NCBI RefSeq assembly: GCF_002266465.3
Contig: NZ_CP029427.2
Span: 2,110,501-2,174,500 of the forward strand
DNA from: Bradyrhizobium symbiodeficiens
GTDB taxonomy: Bacteria > Pseudomonadota > Alphaproteobacteria > Rhizobiales > Xanthobacteraceae
Direction: 5' to 3'
Length of the DNA stretch: 64,000 nucleotides
Shown: positions 1 through 12,365 of the stretch, one piece after another
Layout of the letters: each line of letters starts with the position of its first letter
How positions within the stretch are numbered: position 1 is the stretch's first letter
Notes under the pieces: model-generated
The model's input: the letters and a program-made list of their open reading frames with translations, nothing else
Database searches by the model: none
What the model was told of the DNA's origin: nothing
Made by a program: the position numbers and the translations under genes

Positions 1-43
1 GACCACCCGATCCCATCCCATTCACAACGACGTGTCTTTATTA

Positions 44-59
44 GGAAACAATCATTCCC
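44..59. promoter_or_regulatory. Putative TetR operator upstream of the tetR gene
   Basis: A 16-base imperfect dyad, GGAAACAATCATTCCC, ends 12 bases before the tetR start codon. Read on the other strand it matches the dyad at 708-723 in 14 of 16 positions. One copy before the regulator and one before the exporter is the usual layout of an autoregulated TetR repressor. Operator function is inferred. Confidence 0.6.
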
Positions 60-71
60 TATTATCCCGCA

Positions 72-692
72 ATGCAAAAGGCCGCCCGTCGATCCCGATC
101 CGTTGCCCGTCCGCCCGGCCGCCCCCGGGAGTTCGACATGGACACCGCGCTTGACCGCGCCGTGCAGGTATTTCGCGAGCGTGGCTATCATGCGACCTCC
201 ATCGGCGACCTCACCGCGGCGATGCGGCTGGCGACGGGGAGCATCTACAAGGCGTTTCGCGACAAGCATGCGGTGTTTCTGGCTGCCTTCGAGCGCTATA
301 CGGCGCTGCGCCAGGAGCAGACCCGCAGCGCCGCCCGGCGCGGCACCAACGGCCGCGACCGGATCCGCAATGTGCTGCTGTCCTATGTCGCGCAGTCGCA
401 AGGGACTGAGGGACGGCGGGGCTGCCTCGTGGTCGGCAGCGCGGTCGAATTGTCGGCGGTCGATTCCGTCGTCGCCGCCCGCGTCGGCGCCCAGCTCGAG
501 ACCAACGAAGATTTCATCGCCGGCCTCATTCGCGAGGGGCAGGCCGACGGCTCGATTCCCGGCCATGTCGCGGCCGACGACACCGCGCGGCTGATGATCT
601 GTATCACGCAGGGCCTGCGTGTCGTCGGCAAGGCGCGCCTGCCGCTCGACGGAGCCCGCCTCGTCGGCGTCGCGATGAAACTGCTCGCCTGA
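72..692 (+). CDS. TetR/AcrR family transcriptional repressor
   Basis: A 206-residue protein with an N-terminal TetR helix-turn-helix at about residues 22-68 (ending in the typical GSIYKAFRDKHAVFLAAFERY-like stretch) and a C-terminal helical ligand domain of the TetR_C type. It is followed 53 bases downstream by an MFS transporter on the same strand. Near-identical dyads precede both genes, so it probably represses itself and the transporter until an unknown ligand binds. The family call is secure; the ligand cannot be read from the sequence. Confidence 0.88.
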   Translation: MQKAARRSRSVARPPGRPREFDMDTALDRAVQVFRERGYHATSIGDLTAAMRLATGSIYKAFRDKHAVFLAAFERYTALRQEQTRSAARRGTNGRDRIRNVLLSYVAQSQGTEGRRGCLVVGSAVELSAVDSVVAARVGAQLETNEDFIAGLIREGQADGSIPGHVAADDTARLMICITQGLRVVGKARLPLDGARLVGVAMKLLA

Positions 693-707
693 ATTCTTGT
701 CCTGTTA

Positions 708-723
708 GGGAATGATCGTTCCC
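708..723. promoter_or_regulatory. Putative TetR operator upstream of the MFS gene
   Basis: GGGAATGATCGTTCCC is a near-perfect dyad (GGGAA-Y-GATC-R-TTCCC) lying 22 bases before the MFS start codon. It matches the reverse complement of the dyad at 44-59 in 14 of 16 bases. Its place between the two genes points to local control of the exporter. Confidence 0.65.
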
Positions 724-745
724 GATCTCTCGGAGACTATGCGTC

Positions 746-1939
746 ATGACGATGAATGCCACGATCGAGACCGTGCCCGGGCCGGATGCGGTGTCGCGGC
801 GCCTGACCTTCGTGCTCGCCGCGGCCTGTGGCATGATCGCGGCCAATATCTACTACGCGCAGCCGCTGATCGCCCCGATCAGCGCCGCGCTCGGCCTGTC
901 GCATGCGGCCGCCGGGCTGATCGTCACCATGACGCAGATCGGCTACGGCACCGGGCTGCTGCTGATCGTGCCGCTCGGCGATCTCGTCGAGAACCGTATC
1001 CTGATCTGCTCCGTCATCACGCTCGGCGCGGCGGCGCTGCTCGCCGCCGCGTTCGCCACTCATGCGTTGCCGTTCCTAGTCGCCGCGCTGTTCATCGGCA
1101 TCGGTTCGGTCGCGGTGCAGATCATCATTCCCTATGCCGCGCATCTGGCGCCGGAAGCCATCCGCGGCCGCGTCGTCGGCAACGTCTCGACCGGCTTGAT
1201 GCTCGGCATCATGCTGGCGCGTCCGGTGTCGAGCTTCGTCACGGCGGCGCTGTCGTGGCACGCGGTGTTCTTCGCCTCCGCCGCGCTGATGATCGTGCTG
1301 ACGGCGGTGCTCTGGATGACGCTGCCGAACCGCAAGCCGGTGACGCGGATGCATTACGGCGAGCTGCTGCTGTCGATGCCGCATCTGGTGCGGGCCACGC
1401 CGCTGCTGCGGCGCCGGGCGCTGTACCAGGCCAGTCTGTTCGGCTGCTTCACCCTGTTCTGGACGGTGGCGCCGCTCCAGCTCGCGGACGCATTCGGCTT
1501 CACCCAGCGCGGCATCGCGCTGTTCGCGCTGGCCGGTGTGGCCGGCGTGTTCGCAGCGCCCATCGCCGGACGGCTCGCCGATCGCGGCCATAGCCGCGTC
1601 GCGACGCTGGTCGCGATGCTGCTCGCGGCCGTGGGCTTCCTCGTGACCTATCTCGGCGCGTCCGGCTCGATGCTGAACCTAGTCTGTCTGGTCGTGGCGG
1701 CGATCGCCATCGATGTCGGTGTCCAGGGCAATGTCGTGCTCGGCTTCCGCGCCATCTTCGCGCTCGGGCACGAGCACCGCAGCCGTCTCAACGGCCTCTA
1801 CATGGCGACGTTCTTCACCGCCGGCGCGGCCGGCTCCGCGGTCGGCGCCTGGGCTTTCGCGCAAGGCGGCTGGACGCTCGCATCGGCCATCGGCCTCGCT
1901 TTGCCCGTCGCGGGCCTGCTCTATGCGGCGACCGAATAG
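746..1939 (+). CDS. MFS transporter, probable drug/small-molecule exporter
   Basis: A 397-residue, very hydrophobic protein with about twelve membrane segments arranged as two six-helix halves. The N-terminal IYYAQPLIAPI segment and the following GLIVTMTQIGYG are typical of the major facilitator superfamily of proton-driven antiporters in the inner membrane. It lies directly behind a tetR gene and its operator-like dyad, the usual set-up of an inducible efflux pump. The substrate is unknown. The frame is intact. Confidence 0.88.
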   Translation: MTMNATIETVPGPDAVSRRLTFVLAAACGMIAANIYYAQPLIAPISAALGLSHAAAGLIVTMTQIGYGTGLLLIVPLGDLVENRILICSVITLGAAALLAAAFATHALPFLVAALFIGIGSVAVQIIIPYAAHLAPEAIRGRVVGNVSTGLMLGIMLARPVSSFVTAALSWHAVFFASAALMIVLTAVLWMTLPNRKPVTRMHYGELLLSMPHLVRATPLLRRRALYQASLFGCFTLFWTVAPLQLADAFGFTQRGIALFALAGVAGVFAAPIAGRLADRGHSRVATLVAMLLAAVGFLVTYLGASGSMLNLVCLVVAAIAIDVGVQGNVVLGFRAIFALGHEHRSRLNGLYMATFFTAGAAGSAVGAWAFAQGGWTLASAIGLALPVAGLLYAATE

Positions 1940-2098
1940 CCGCCGGCCGGGCCCGATGGTGCGATGCGGCCGTTTACCAGGCCCCGGGGACGGGGCCCCT
2001 CGATGGCTGCGGCGCCGCAATTTTGATCTCGCGGTTTGCCTGCGGCTGTAGTACTTTGGTCTCAATTGGGCCCGGTCAACGGGCGGCGGGGGAGGCTG

Positions 2099-2518
2099 AT
2101 GAGGCGTGCGGGTTTGTCTGGCGTACCGCGGGTACGGCCATGGTCGTGGCAGGCGTTCCTGTTCGGATTCGTGGTTGTCGCAATATCTGCCGCGCTTCAG
2201 GGCATCTGTGTCGCGTTCGGCGCAAAGCTCTATTTCGCGGCGTTCCTGCCCAGCATCTTCGTGGTCGGATTTGTCGCGGGCGCACCCGCGGCGGCGTTCA
2301 CCGCGCTGCTCACCATTCCGGTGGTGTGGTGGGCGTTCATGCCGCCGTTCTTCAAGTTCAGCGCGCTCTCCAGCGCGAACGCGGATTCCATCAATCTGTT
2401 CTTCCTGCTGGCCGTGTTCCTGATCGGCCTCGCCGATCTCTGCCGCGAGACGATGCGGATCACCACGAGCGGCGGGCGGAAGCCTCCGGGAGACGGCGCG
2501 GCAACGAATCCGCAATAA
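2099..2518 (+). CDS. DUF4118-like small membrane protein
   Basis: A 139-residue protein with three or four hydrophobic helices, resembling the DUF4118 membrane module otherwise found in KdpD-type sensor kinases, here without any kinase domain. I chose the ATG at 2099 because a GGGGGAGG ribosome-binding site lies just upstream; an in-frame ATG at 2036 lacks one and would add an unlikely polar leader. Role unknown. Family recognition is from the helix pattern only. Confidence 0.6.
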   Translation: MRRAGLSGVPRVRPWSWQAFLFGFVVVAISAALQGICVAFGAKLYFAAFLPSIFVVGFVAGAPAAAFTALLTIPVVWWAFMPPFFKFSALSSANADSINLFFLLAVFLIGLADLCRETMRITTSGGRKPPGDGAATNPQ

Positions 2519-2656
2519 ATGGTCCACTCACGACCGTGCGCGTTGCCTGCGCGCAACAGTCCGGCAACCATCCGCGAACTCGCCGCGCGCCGCTAACTTT
2601 TCGAAAAAGATTTGGCCGCAATTTCTCCCCTGGGAATGACGAGGGAGTTTTCTGAC

Positions 2657-2866
2657 ATGAACGGCCAAATCAGCGGTCAGGCCATTTTGGAGAACGTGCG
2701 CCGTTACCGCGGCATCGCATCGCTCTATCGGCAGACCGCCGCATTCCGCCCGGGCCAGAGCTGGTCGCTGCTCGAGCAGGCGAGCGATTGGGAGGCGCGG
2801 GCGCTGCTGGAGCTCGAAGCCTATTTCGCGACGCGCATGGACTACGCCGCTCCGCTCGCAGCCTGA
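2657..2866 (+). CDS. Small helical protein, paralogue of the gene at 16510
   Basis: A 69-residue soluble protein of unknown function. The ATG at 2657 follows a GAGGGAG ribosome-binding site; in-frame ATGs at 2612 and 2636 are less well placed. Residues 11-55 align with the small protein at 16510-16722: ENVRRYRxxASLxRQxAAxRPxQxWxLL, then alternating Glu/Ala/Leu. The two copies flank the cbb and FIST genes. It resembles short proteins common in Bradyrhizobium; I assign no function. Confidence 0.6.
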   Translation: MNGQISGQAILENVRRYRGIASLYRQTAAFRPGQSWSLLEQASDWEARALLELEAYFATRMDYAAPLAA

Positions 2867-3148
2867 TCGTTAACCATCGCTCACGATATGATCGTGAGAT
2901 CGGGTGCGGGCACCGCGAATTGTCCGCCCCAGGCGCGAACCTCCGGCAGCTGGGCGATGATCTCGTCCTTCAGACTTCGCCGCCACCTTCGCCTGAAAAT
3001 CGTGATAGCTCGCGGGCTGGTGAGCCCAGCGACGGCGTCGCGCTGACGCAATTGCGCAAGACCCGTGGCAATTACGGAGTTGTCTCACTGTCCGCCTGTG
3101 CTAGCAACGGGCCGATCGAAATCTCCTTCGCGTCGGCCGGGGCAAGCG

Positions 3149-3241
3149 ATGACCACGTTCAACCGTATCTTCACGACCGAGCGTCTGCTCCAGATCATCG
3201 TGATTCTGGCGGCGACCGTCGCCATGAAGCTGATGAGCTGA
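3149..3241 (+). CDS. Possible 30-residue membrane peptide
   Basis: A short frame (MTTFNRIFTTERLLQIIVIL, then AATVAMKLMS) with one hydrophobic helix at residues 12-27, preceded by a weak GGGG ribosome-binding site. It lies in the otherwise gene-free 2867-3252 interval and its stop is next to the end of cbbR. The amphipathic N-terminus plus a single helix looks protein-like, but nothing else supports it. The rest of the interval shows no gene. Confidence 0.3.
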   Translation: MTTFNRIFTTERLLQIIVILAATVAMKLMS

Positions 3242-3252
3242 ATGCCGTCCGG

Positions 3253-4229
3253 TTATCGCGTGCCGAATTCGGGTACGTCGGGCAGATAGTTCGACCCTTC
3301 CGAGCCGAGAAAATCGAACATCGCCTGCGCCGGCGGCAGCAGCACCTTGTCGCTGCGTCGGATCACGTACCATTGCCGCACGATCGGCAGGCCGGCGACG
3401 TCGAGCACGACCAGCCGGCCCTCGGCGAGCTCGTGCGCGACCGTGTGGGCCGAGATGAAGGCGATGCCGAGGCCGGCGATCACGGCCTGCTTGATGGTCT
3501 CGTTGCTGCTCATCTCCATGCCGACGATCGGCTCGAGGTCGGACTTCTGGAACATGCCCTCCATCAGCGTCCGCGTGCCCGAGCCGGGCTCACGGGTGAG
3601 GAAGGTCTCGTGCACGAGGTCGGTCAGGTTGAGGCCGGAATCCTTCTCCAGCCAGTGCCCCTTGCGCGCGACGATGATGTGCGGATTGCGCCCGAGCTGG
3701 CGGACGTCGACGGTGACGTCGGCCGGTGGCCGACCCATCACCGCGAAATCGAGGTCGTAGCCGTGCATGGCCTCGCGGATCTCCTCGCGATTGCCGATGG
3801 TGAGCTTGATCTCGATCTTGGGGTACCGCTTGGAGAATGCCGCGATCGCATGCGGCACGAAATATTTCGCGGTCGAGACCGCGCCGAGATGCACGCTGCC
3901 GCCGGTCCGCCCCGCGAGCAGGTCGAGCGCGCCCTGGCAGTCCATGATGGCGGCCTCGACCGTTCGGCCAGCGTCAGCACCTCCTTGCCGGCCTCCGTCA
4001 GCAGCATGCCGTCGCCGGTCCGCTGCACCAGCGGCAGGCCGGCGAGGTCCTGAAGCTGCCGCAGCTGCTGGGTCACGGCCGGCTGGGTCAGCCCGAGATG
4101 GCCGGACGCCGCCGTCACGCTACCCTTGGCCGAGAGCGCCGCAAGCGAACGCAGCTGCCGGATCGTCAGGTGCCGGAGCTGGGCGGTCGCGTGGCCGGGG
4201 CCATTATAAGAAAATTCTTTGACGCTCAT
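3253..4229 (-). CDS. cbbR: CbbR, LysR-type activator of the cbb operon (frameshifted as read)
   Basis: LysR-family regulator divergent from cbbF. The N-terminal helix-turn-helix (LTIRQLRSLAALSAKGSVTAA, then LTQPAVTQQLRQL) is in one frame to about residue 90. The effector-binding domain, from VEAAIMDCQGALDLLAG onward, continues in a second frame to the stop at 3253. A single missing base near 3961, where the code should run AER-VEAAIMD, breaks the gene. Restoring it gives 325 residues, normal for CbbR. CbbR activates cbb transcription in response to metabolites such as RuBP or NADPH. The defect may be a sequence error, since similar single-base losses occur in cbbP and cbbT. Confidence 0.85.
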
Positions 4230-4339
4230 TATGATTAGAAATTTTCCTTATTAAGCTGCCCCTGTCAATCTCCTGATGCTGGGACTGACCGTACCGACCT
4301 CCAGAGGGGAGGGAACTGGATACGGCGACGGCAAAGGGG
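4230..4339. promoter_or_regulatory. cbbR-cbbF divergent promoter region, likely CbbR sites
   Basis: This 110-base spacer between divergent cbbR and cbbF holds an AT-rich patch at 4228-4256 (TTATGATTAGAAATTTTCCT, then TATTAAG), unusual against the surrounding GC. It contains several T-N11-A combinations, the core of LysR-type sites, as expected for CbbR. I cannot fix the exact half-sites or the transcription start. Confidence 0.5.
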
Positions 4340-5383
4340 ATGGAGATGACCGGGCAACTCAGGCTGGACGACCACCTTCAACGGTATTCCGAGACCGCGC
4401 CTCACGCGCTGACCGTCGCGGCTGCGGTCGATGCCATCGCGACAGCGGCGATCGGGATCGCCGACCTGATCGCCACCGGCGATCTCGCGGACGCCTCCGG
4501 CCTGACCACCGGCCGCAACAGCGACGGCGACGTCCAGCGCGATCTCGACGTGCAGGCGGATGCGATCCTGCGCCGCTGCCTCAACAAGCTGCCGATCGCA
4601 GCGCTCGCCTCGGAAGAGATGCGTGAGGCCCAGATCTGCGACCGCGAGGGCCGCATCTGCATCGCGATCGATCCGCTCGACGGCTCCTCCAACATCGACA
4701 TCAACATGACGGTCGGCACGATCTTCTCGATCCTGCCCGCGCCCGATGATCTCGCGCTCGCCTTCCATCAGCCCGGCACCGCGCAGCTTGCGGCGGGCTT
4801 CGTCACCTACGGCCCGCAGACCTCCCTGGTGCTGACGCTCGGGGAGGGCGTCGACATCTTCACGCTCGATCGCAAGGCCGGCTGCTTCCGCCTCGCGCGC
4901 AGCGGCGCGCAGATCGCCGAGGGCTGCGAGGAGTTCGCGATCAACGCATCGAACCGCCGGCACTGGGATCCGCCTGTGCGCGCCTTCGTCGACGAGTGCC
5001 TCGCCGGCGTCGAAGGGCCCGCCAACCACGATTTCAACATGCGCTGGGTCGGCTCGCTGGTCGCCGAGGCCTATCGCATCCTCACCCGCGGCGGCATCTT
5101 CCTCTATCCCTCGGACGCGCGCCCCGGCTACGGCGACGGCCGCCTGCGCCTGACTTACGAAGCGCATCCGATGGCCATGATCATCGAGCAGGCCGGCGGC
5201 TCCGCCACGACAGGACGCGAGCGCATCCTCGACCTCTCGGCGCAGAACCTGCACCAGCGCGTGCCGCTGATCATGGGTTCGAGCAACGAGGTGCGCCGGG
5301 TCGAGGAGCTGCACTGCGATTCGCTGCTGGTTGCCAGCGTCTCAGCGCCGTTGTTCGCGCGGCGCGGATTCTTCAGGCTGTGA
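4340..5383 (+). CDS. cbbF: Class I fructose-1,6-bisphosphatase
   Basis: First gene of the cbb operon. It removes the 1-phosphate of fructose-1,6-bisphosphate (and often sedoheptulose-1,7-bisphosphate) in the regenerative phase of the Calvin cycle. The 347-residue protein carries the FBPase metal/substrate signature [12 protein letters not shown] near residue 115 and a C-terminal [15 protein letters not shown] motif. The ATG at 4340 is taken, but the ATG two codons later (4346) is equally possible after the AAAGGGG sequence. Intact, and 12 bases before cbbP. Confidence 0.93.
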   Translation: MEMTGQLRLDDHLQRYSETAPHALTVAAAVDAIATAAIGIADLIATGDLADASGLTTGRNSDGDVQRDLDVQADAILRRCLNKLPIAALASEEMREAQICDREGRICIAIDPLDGSSNIDINMTVGTIFSILPAPDDLALAFHQPGTAQLAAGFVTYGPQTSLVLTLGEGVDIFTLDRKAGCFRLARSGAQIAEGCEEFAINASNRRHWDPPVRAFVDECLAGVEGPANHDFNMRWVGSLVAEAYRILTRGGIFLYPSDARPGYGDGRLRLTYEAHPMAMIIEQAGGSATTGRERILDLSAQNLHQRVPLIMGSSNEVRRVEELHCDSLLVASVSAPLFARRGFFRL

Positions 5384-5395
5384 GGAGGGCGTCCG

Positions 5396-6270
5396 ATGTC
5401 CAGGAAGCATCCCATCATCTCCATCACCGGCTCCTCCGGCGCGGGCACCACCTCGGTCAAGAAGACCTTCGAGCAGATATTCTTCGCGAAAAGGTCAACG
5501 CGGCCTACATCGAGGGTGACGCGTTCCACCGCTACGATCGCGCCGAGATGCGCGCGCAGATGGCCAAGGAGGCCGATCGCGGCAACAAGCATTTCAGCCA
5601 TTTCAGTCCCGAGACCAATTTGTTCGAGGAGCTGGAGCGCGCGTTCCGCGACTATGGCGAGACCGGCACCGCGACGACACGGCACTACGTGCATGACGCC
5701 GAGGAGTCCGCGCTGCATGGCACGGCGCCTGGTACCTTCACCGATTGGAAGAAGCTGCCTGAGAATTCGGACCTGCTGTTCTACGAGGGCCTGCACGGCG
5801 CCGTTGTCACCGACAAGGTCAATGTCGCCCGTTATGCCGACCTGAAGATCGGCGTCGTTCCGGTCATCAATCTCGAATGGATCCAGAAGCTGCACCGCGA
5901 TCGCAGCGCGCGCGGCTATTCGACCGAGGCGGTCACCGACACCGTCCTGCGGCGGATGCCCGACTACATCCACTACATCTGCCCGCAATTTTCCGAGACC
6001 GACATCAACTTCCAGCGCGTGCCGACGGTCGACACCTCCAATCCGTTCGTCGCGCGCTGGATCCCGACGCCGGACGAATCGATGGTCGTGATCCGCTTCA
6101 AGAACCCGCGCGGCATCGACTTCCCCTATCTGCTCTCGATGCTGCCGCAAAGCTGGATGTCGCGCGCGAACTCGATCGTGTGTCCGGGCGCAAAGCTCGA
6201 CCTCGCGATGCAGCTGATCCTGACGCCGCTGATCATGCAGCTGATCGAGCGCAAGCGAAATCTAAAGTGA
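5396..6270 (+). CDS. cbbP: Phosphoribulokinase (frameshifted as read)
   Basis: Phosphorylates ribulose-5-phosphate to RuBP with ATP. The first frame, from 5396, holds the P-loop [12 protein letters not shown] (residues 8-19) and ends after KKTFEQIF. From about 5488 the conserved sequence continues in the next frame ([19 protein letters not shown]) to the stop at 6270, with YEGLHGAVV and the C-terminal part all present. One base is missing at 5483-5490. With it restored the protein is 291 residues, the usual size for bacterial PRK. The gene lies tightly between cbbF and cbbT. Confidence 0.9.
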
Positions 6271-6286
6271 ACGAGGGGAGAATCCG

Positions 6287-8303
6287 ATGAACATCTCCGT
6301 CCACGCCGAAGCCGACCTCTACGCGGTCAGCCACAACGATCTCGCCAACGCCGTCCGCTTCCTTGCGGTCGACGCCATCGAGACCTCGCAGTCGGGCCAT
6401 CCCGGCCTGCCCATGGGCATGGCCGATGTCGCCACCGTGCTGTTCTCGCGCTTCCTGAAGTTCGACTCGGCGCATCCCAACTGGCCGGATCGCGACCGCT
6501 TCGTGCTGTCGGCGGGCCACGGCTCGATGCTGCTCTATGCGCTGCTGCATCTGACCGGCGGCGATGTCAGCCTCGACGACATCAAGGCCTTCAGGCAATG
6601 GGCTCGAAGACGCCGGGCCACCCTGAATACGGCCATACGCCGGGCGTCGAGACCACGACGGGGCCGCTGGGGCAGGGCATCGCGACCGCGGTCGGCATGG
6701 CGCTGGCCGAGCGGATGGCCAATGCGCGTCATGGCGACGGCCTTGTCGATCACTTCACCTACGTGATCGCCGGCGATGGCTGCCTGATGGAGGGCCTCAG
6801 CCAGGAGGCGATCTCGCTTGCCGGTCATCTTCAGCTCGGTCGTCTGATCGTGCTGTTCGATGACAACGGCATCTCGATCGACGGGCCAACCTCGCTGGCA
6901 ACCTCCGACGACCAGCTCGCGCGCTTCGCCGCCTCCGGCTGGTCGGTGCGCAGCATCGACGGACACGATCCCGAAGCGATCGCAAAGGCGATCGCAGAGG
7001 AGCGCGAGACCGCAAAGCCGTCGCTGATCGCCTGTCGCACCATCATCGGCTACGGCGCGCCTGATAGACAGGGCACCGAGAAGGCGCACGGTGCACCGCT
7101 CGGGACCGAGCAGACAGCGGCCGCGCGCCGGGCTCTCGGCTGGGACTATCAGCCCTTCGTGGTGCCGATACCGATCCTCAAGGCATGGCGGATGATCGGG
7201 CAACGCGGGCAGGTCGATCGGCTCGCCTGGCTCGATCGCTATGAAGGAGCGACGCCCGAGCAGCGCGACATGTTCGTCGAAGGCAAGGCGGTTGCCCTGC
7301 CCGCCGCCTATGCGCTGGCCGCGGCTAAATTGCGCGAACGCTTTGCGTCCGAGCGTCCGAAGCTCGCGACCCGGCAGGCCTCGCAACAGGTGCTCGACGG
7401 CATCGCCGGGACGATTGCCGGCCTGGTCGGCGGCTCCGCGGACCTGACGCATTCGAACCTCACGCACGCCAAGGTGCAAGTCTCCGTCAAGCGCGGGGCG
7501 TTCGCCGGCGACTACATCCACTATGGCATTCGCGAGCACGGCATGGCCGCCGCGATGAACGGCCTCGCACTTCATGGCGGCTTCATCCCCTATGGCGGCA
7601 CCTTCCTGGCCTTCTCCGACTACAGCCGGCCGGCGATCCGCCTTGCGGCCCTGATGCGGCTGCGCGTCATCCATGTGATGACCACGATTCCATCGGCCTC
7701 GGTGAGGACGGCCCGACGCACCAGCCGGTCGAGCATCTGGCGGCGCTGCGGGTGATCCCGAACCTCCTGGTGTTCCGCCCCGCCGACGCGGTGGAGACGC
7801 TGGAGGCCTGGGACTGCGCGCTCAATTCCGAAGACCGCCCCTCTGTGCTGTGCCTCTCGCGTCAGGCGTTGCCGACCTTCCGCAGCGATGCGCGCGGCAA
7901 AAACCGTGTCTCTCGCGGCGCCTATCTCGTCGTCTCGCCGGACGGCGGCCGCGACGTGACGCTGATCGCAACCGGCTCGGAGGTGTCGATTGCATTGGAA
8001 GCCGCTCGTTTGCTCGCGACCGAGCACATCCGCGCGGCCGTCGTGTCCGCGCCTTGCTTCGCCCTGTTCGAGGAACAGCCGGACGAATACCGCGCCACCG
8101 TGCTCGGCACCGCGCCGCGCGTCGGGATCGAGGCGGCCGTACAGGGCGACTGGTCGCGCTGGATCGGCGCCGACGGCGAGTTCGTCGGCATGCGCGGCTT
8201 CGGCGCCTCGGCGCCGGCACCCGTGCTGTACCGCGAATTCGGCATCACATCGCAAAGCATTGCGGAAGCCGCCCGCCGGGCAATCGCCCGCAAGAGGCAA
8301 TAA
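6287..8303 (+). CDS. cbbT: Transketolase (two frameshifts as read)
   Basis: TPP-dependent transfer of two-carbon units in the regenerative Calvin cycle. Three successive frames carry one transketolase. Residues 1-104 ([15 protein letters not shown]) run to the Trp at about 6600. The next piece ([34 protein letters not shown]) runs to about 7685. The last piece ([20 protein letters not shown], then [17 protein letters not shown]) runs to 8303. One G is missing from the GGG at 6599-6602 and one C near 7682. Restoring both gives 672 residues, normal for the family. It follows cbbP by 16 bases. Confidence 0.9.
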
Positions 8304-8329
8304 GCACACGACAATAAGGAGGACCACTC

Positions 8330-10914
<2,585 letters not shown>

Positions 10915-10925
10915 GGAGACGCAGC

Positions 10926-11333
10926 ATGAAACTCACTCAGGGTTGCTTTTCGTTCCTGCCCGATCTCACCGACGACCAGATCTATAAGCAGGTGCAGTAT
11001 TGCCTTGGAAACGGCTGGGCGGTGAATATCGAGTTCACCGACGATCCTCATCCCCGCAACACCTATTGGGAGATGTGGGGCCTGCCGATGTTCGACCTTC
11101 AGGACGCCGCCGGCGTCATGATGGAGCTCGCGGAGTGCCGCAGGGTGTATGGTAACAGTTACATTCGCATCAGCGGCTTCGATTCCAGCCATGGCTGGGA
11201 GTCGGTGCGGATCTCCTTCATCGTCAACCGGCCGCCGCATGAGGCGGAGTTCGAGCTGGTGCGGCAGGAAGTCGGTGGCCGTGCGATCCGTTACACCACT
11301 GTGCGCAAGCCGACCGTGCACGCGTCGACTTGA
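10926..11333 (+). CDS. cbbS: RuBisCO small subunit
   Basis: A 135-residue small subunit of the L8S8 enzyme. It begins MKLTQGCFSFLPDLTDDQIY and includes the WEMWGLPMFDL segment typical of red-type small subunits; the C-terminal extension is also of red type. The ATG at 10926 lies 11 bases after the cbbL stop behind GAGGAGAC. Intact. Confidence 0.95.
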   Translation: MKLTQGCFSFLPDLTDDQIYKQVQYCLGNGWAVNIEFTDDPHPRNTYWEMWGLPMFDLQDAAGVMMELAECRRVYGNSYIRISGFDSSHGWESVRISFIVNRPPHEAEFELVRQEVGGRAIRYTTVRKPTVHAST

Positions 11334-11432
11334 GCCATCCCCTTCCGCGCGGAGCTCTCCCTGCTCCGCATCCTTGGCGGACCACTGCTTCGCCGCTCCT
11401 CCGCGGCGAAGCTCTCTTCTTCGAGGGTAGCC

Positions 11433-12365
11433 ATGCTGGATGTCCCCCACGCAACCACGACCGAGCCCGGCGAAACCCAATTCGATCTCCGCAAGGAAGC
11501 CGAAGCGGCCGGGATCACCGACACGCTGCAGCAGCTCGAGCAGGAGCTGATCGGATTGAGGCCAGTGAAGAACCGCGTGCGCCAGATCGCCTCGCTGCTG
11601 CTGATCGAGCGCATCAGGCAGCGCGCGGGCCTGGCATCGTCTCCGCCGACGCTGCACATGTCGTTCACCGGCAATCCCGGCACCGGCAAGACCACGGTGG
11701 CGCTGCGCTTGGCCAAGATCCTGCATGGCCTCGGCTTCGTGCGGCGCGGACAGGTGATCTCGGTCACGCGCGACGATCTCGTCGGGCAATATATCGGCCA
11801 CACCGCACCGAAGACCAAGGAAATCCTGAAGAAGGCGATGGGCGGCGTGCTGTTCATCGACGAGGCCTACTATCTGCATCGCCCCGATAACGAGCGCGAC
11901 TACGGCCAGGAGGCCATCGAGATCCTGCTCCAGGTGATGGAGAACCAGCGCGAGGACCTCGTCGTGATCCTCGCCGGCTATGGCGAGCGGATGACGAGCT
12001 TCTTCGCCTCCAACCCCGGCTTCCGTTCCCGCATCGCCCACCACATCGACTTTCCGGACTATGCCGAAGACGAGCTTCTCGTTATCGCCGAGCTGATGCT
12101 GAAGGAGCGGGGTTATCGCTTCTCGGCGGCGGCGCGCGAGGCCTTCGAGAAGTATATCGCGCTGCGCCGGACCCAGCCGTTCTTCTCCAACGCGCGCTCG
12201 ATCCGCAACGCCGTCGACCGCATCCGGCTGCGGCAAGCCGATCGGCTGGTGTCCGATCTCGACCGCATGCTCGATGTCGCCGATCTCGAAACCGTCGATC
12301 CCATGGACGTCCTTGCGAGCCGTGTCTTCAGTGGCGGCACCGAGGCGCGGAGTGCAAAACCATGA
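11433..12365 (+). CDS. cbbX: CbbX, AAA+ red-type RuBisCO activase
   Basis: ATP-driven remodelling protein that pulls on the RuBisCO large-subunit C-terminus to release inhibitory sugar phosphates. The 310-residue protein has the Walker A motif GNPGTGKTT (residues 80-88), the pore loop in [12 protein letters not shown], Walker [11 protein letters not shown] and the sensor region [15 protein letters not shown]. It follows cbbS after 99 bases. Its stop overlaps the cbbE start (ATGA at 12362), implying translational coupling. Confidence 0.95.
   Translation: MLDVPHATTTEPGETQFDLRKEAEAAGITDTLQQLEQELIGLRPVKNRVRQIASLLLIERIRQRAGLASSPPTLHMSFTGNPGTGKTTVALRLAKILHGLGFVRRGQVISVTRDDLVGQYIGHTAPKTKEILKKAMGGVLFIDEAYYLHRPDNERDYGQEAIEILLQVMENQREDLVVILAGYGERMTSFFASNPGFRSRIAHHIDFPDYAEDELLVIAELMLKERGYRFSAAAREAFEKYIALRRTQPFFSNARSIRNAVDRIRLRQADRLVSDLDRMLDVADLETVDPMDVLASRVFSGGTEARSAKP

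Noticed and set aside
2870-3088. 72-codon minus-strand frame beyond the cbbR end
   Set aside because: Arg-rich low-information sequence without ribosome-binding site.
4996-5488. Long N-terminal extension of phosphoribulokinase within cbbF
   Set aside because: The frame overlaps cbbF antiphase and lacks PRK sequence; the true N-terminus with P-loop is at 5396 in another frame.
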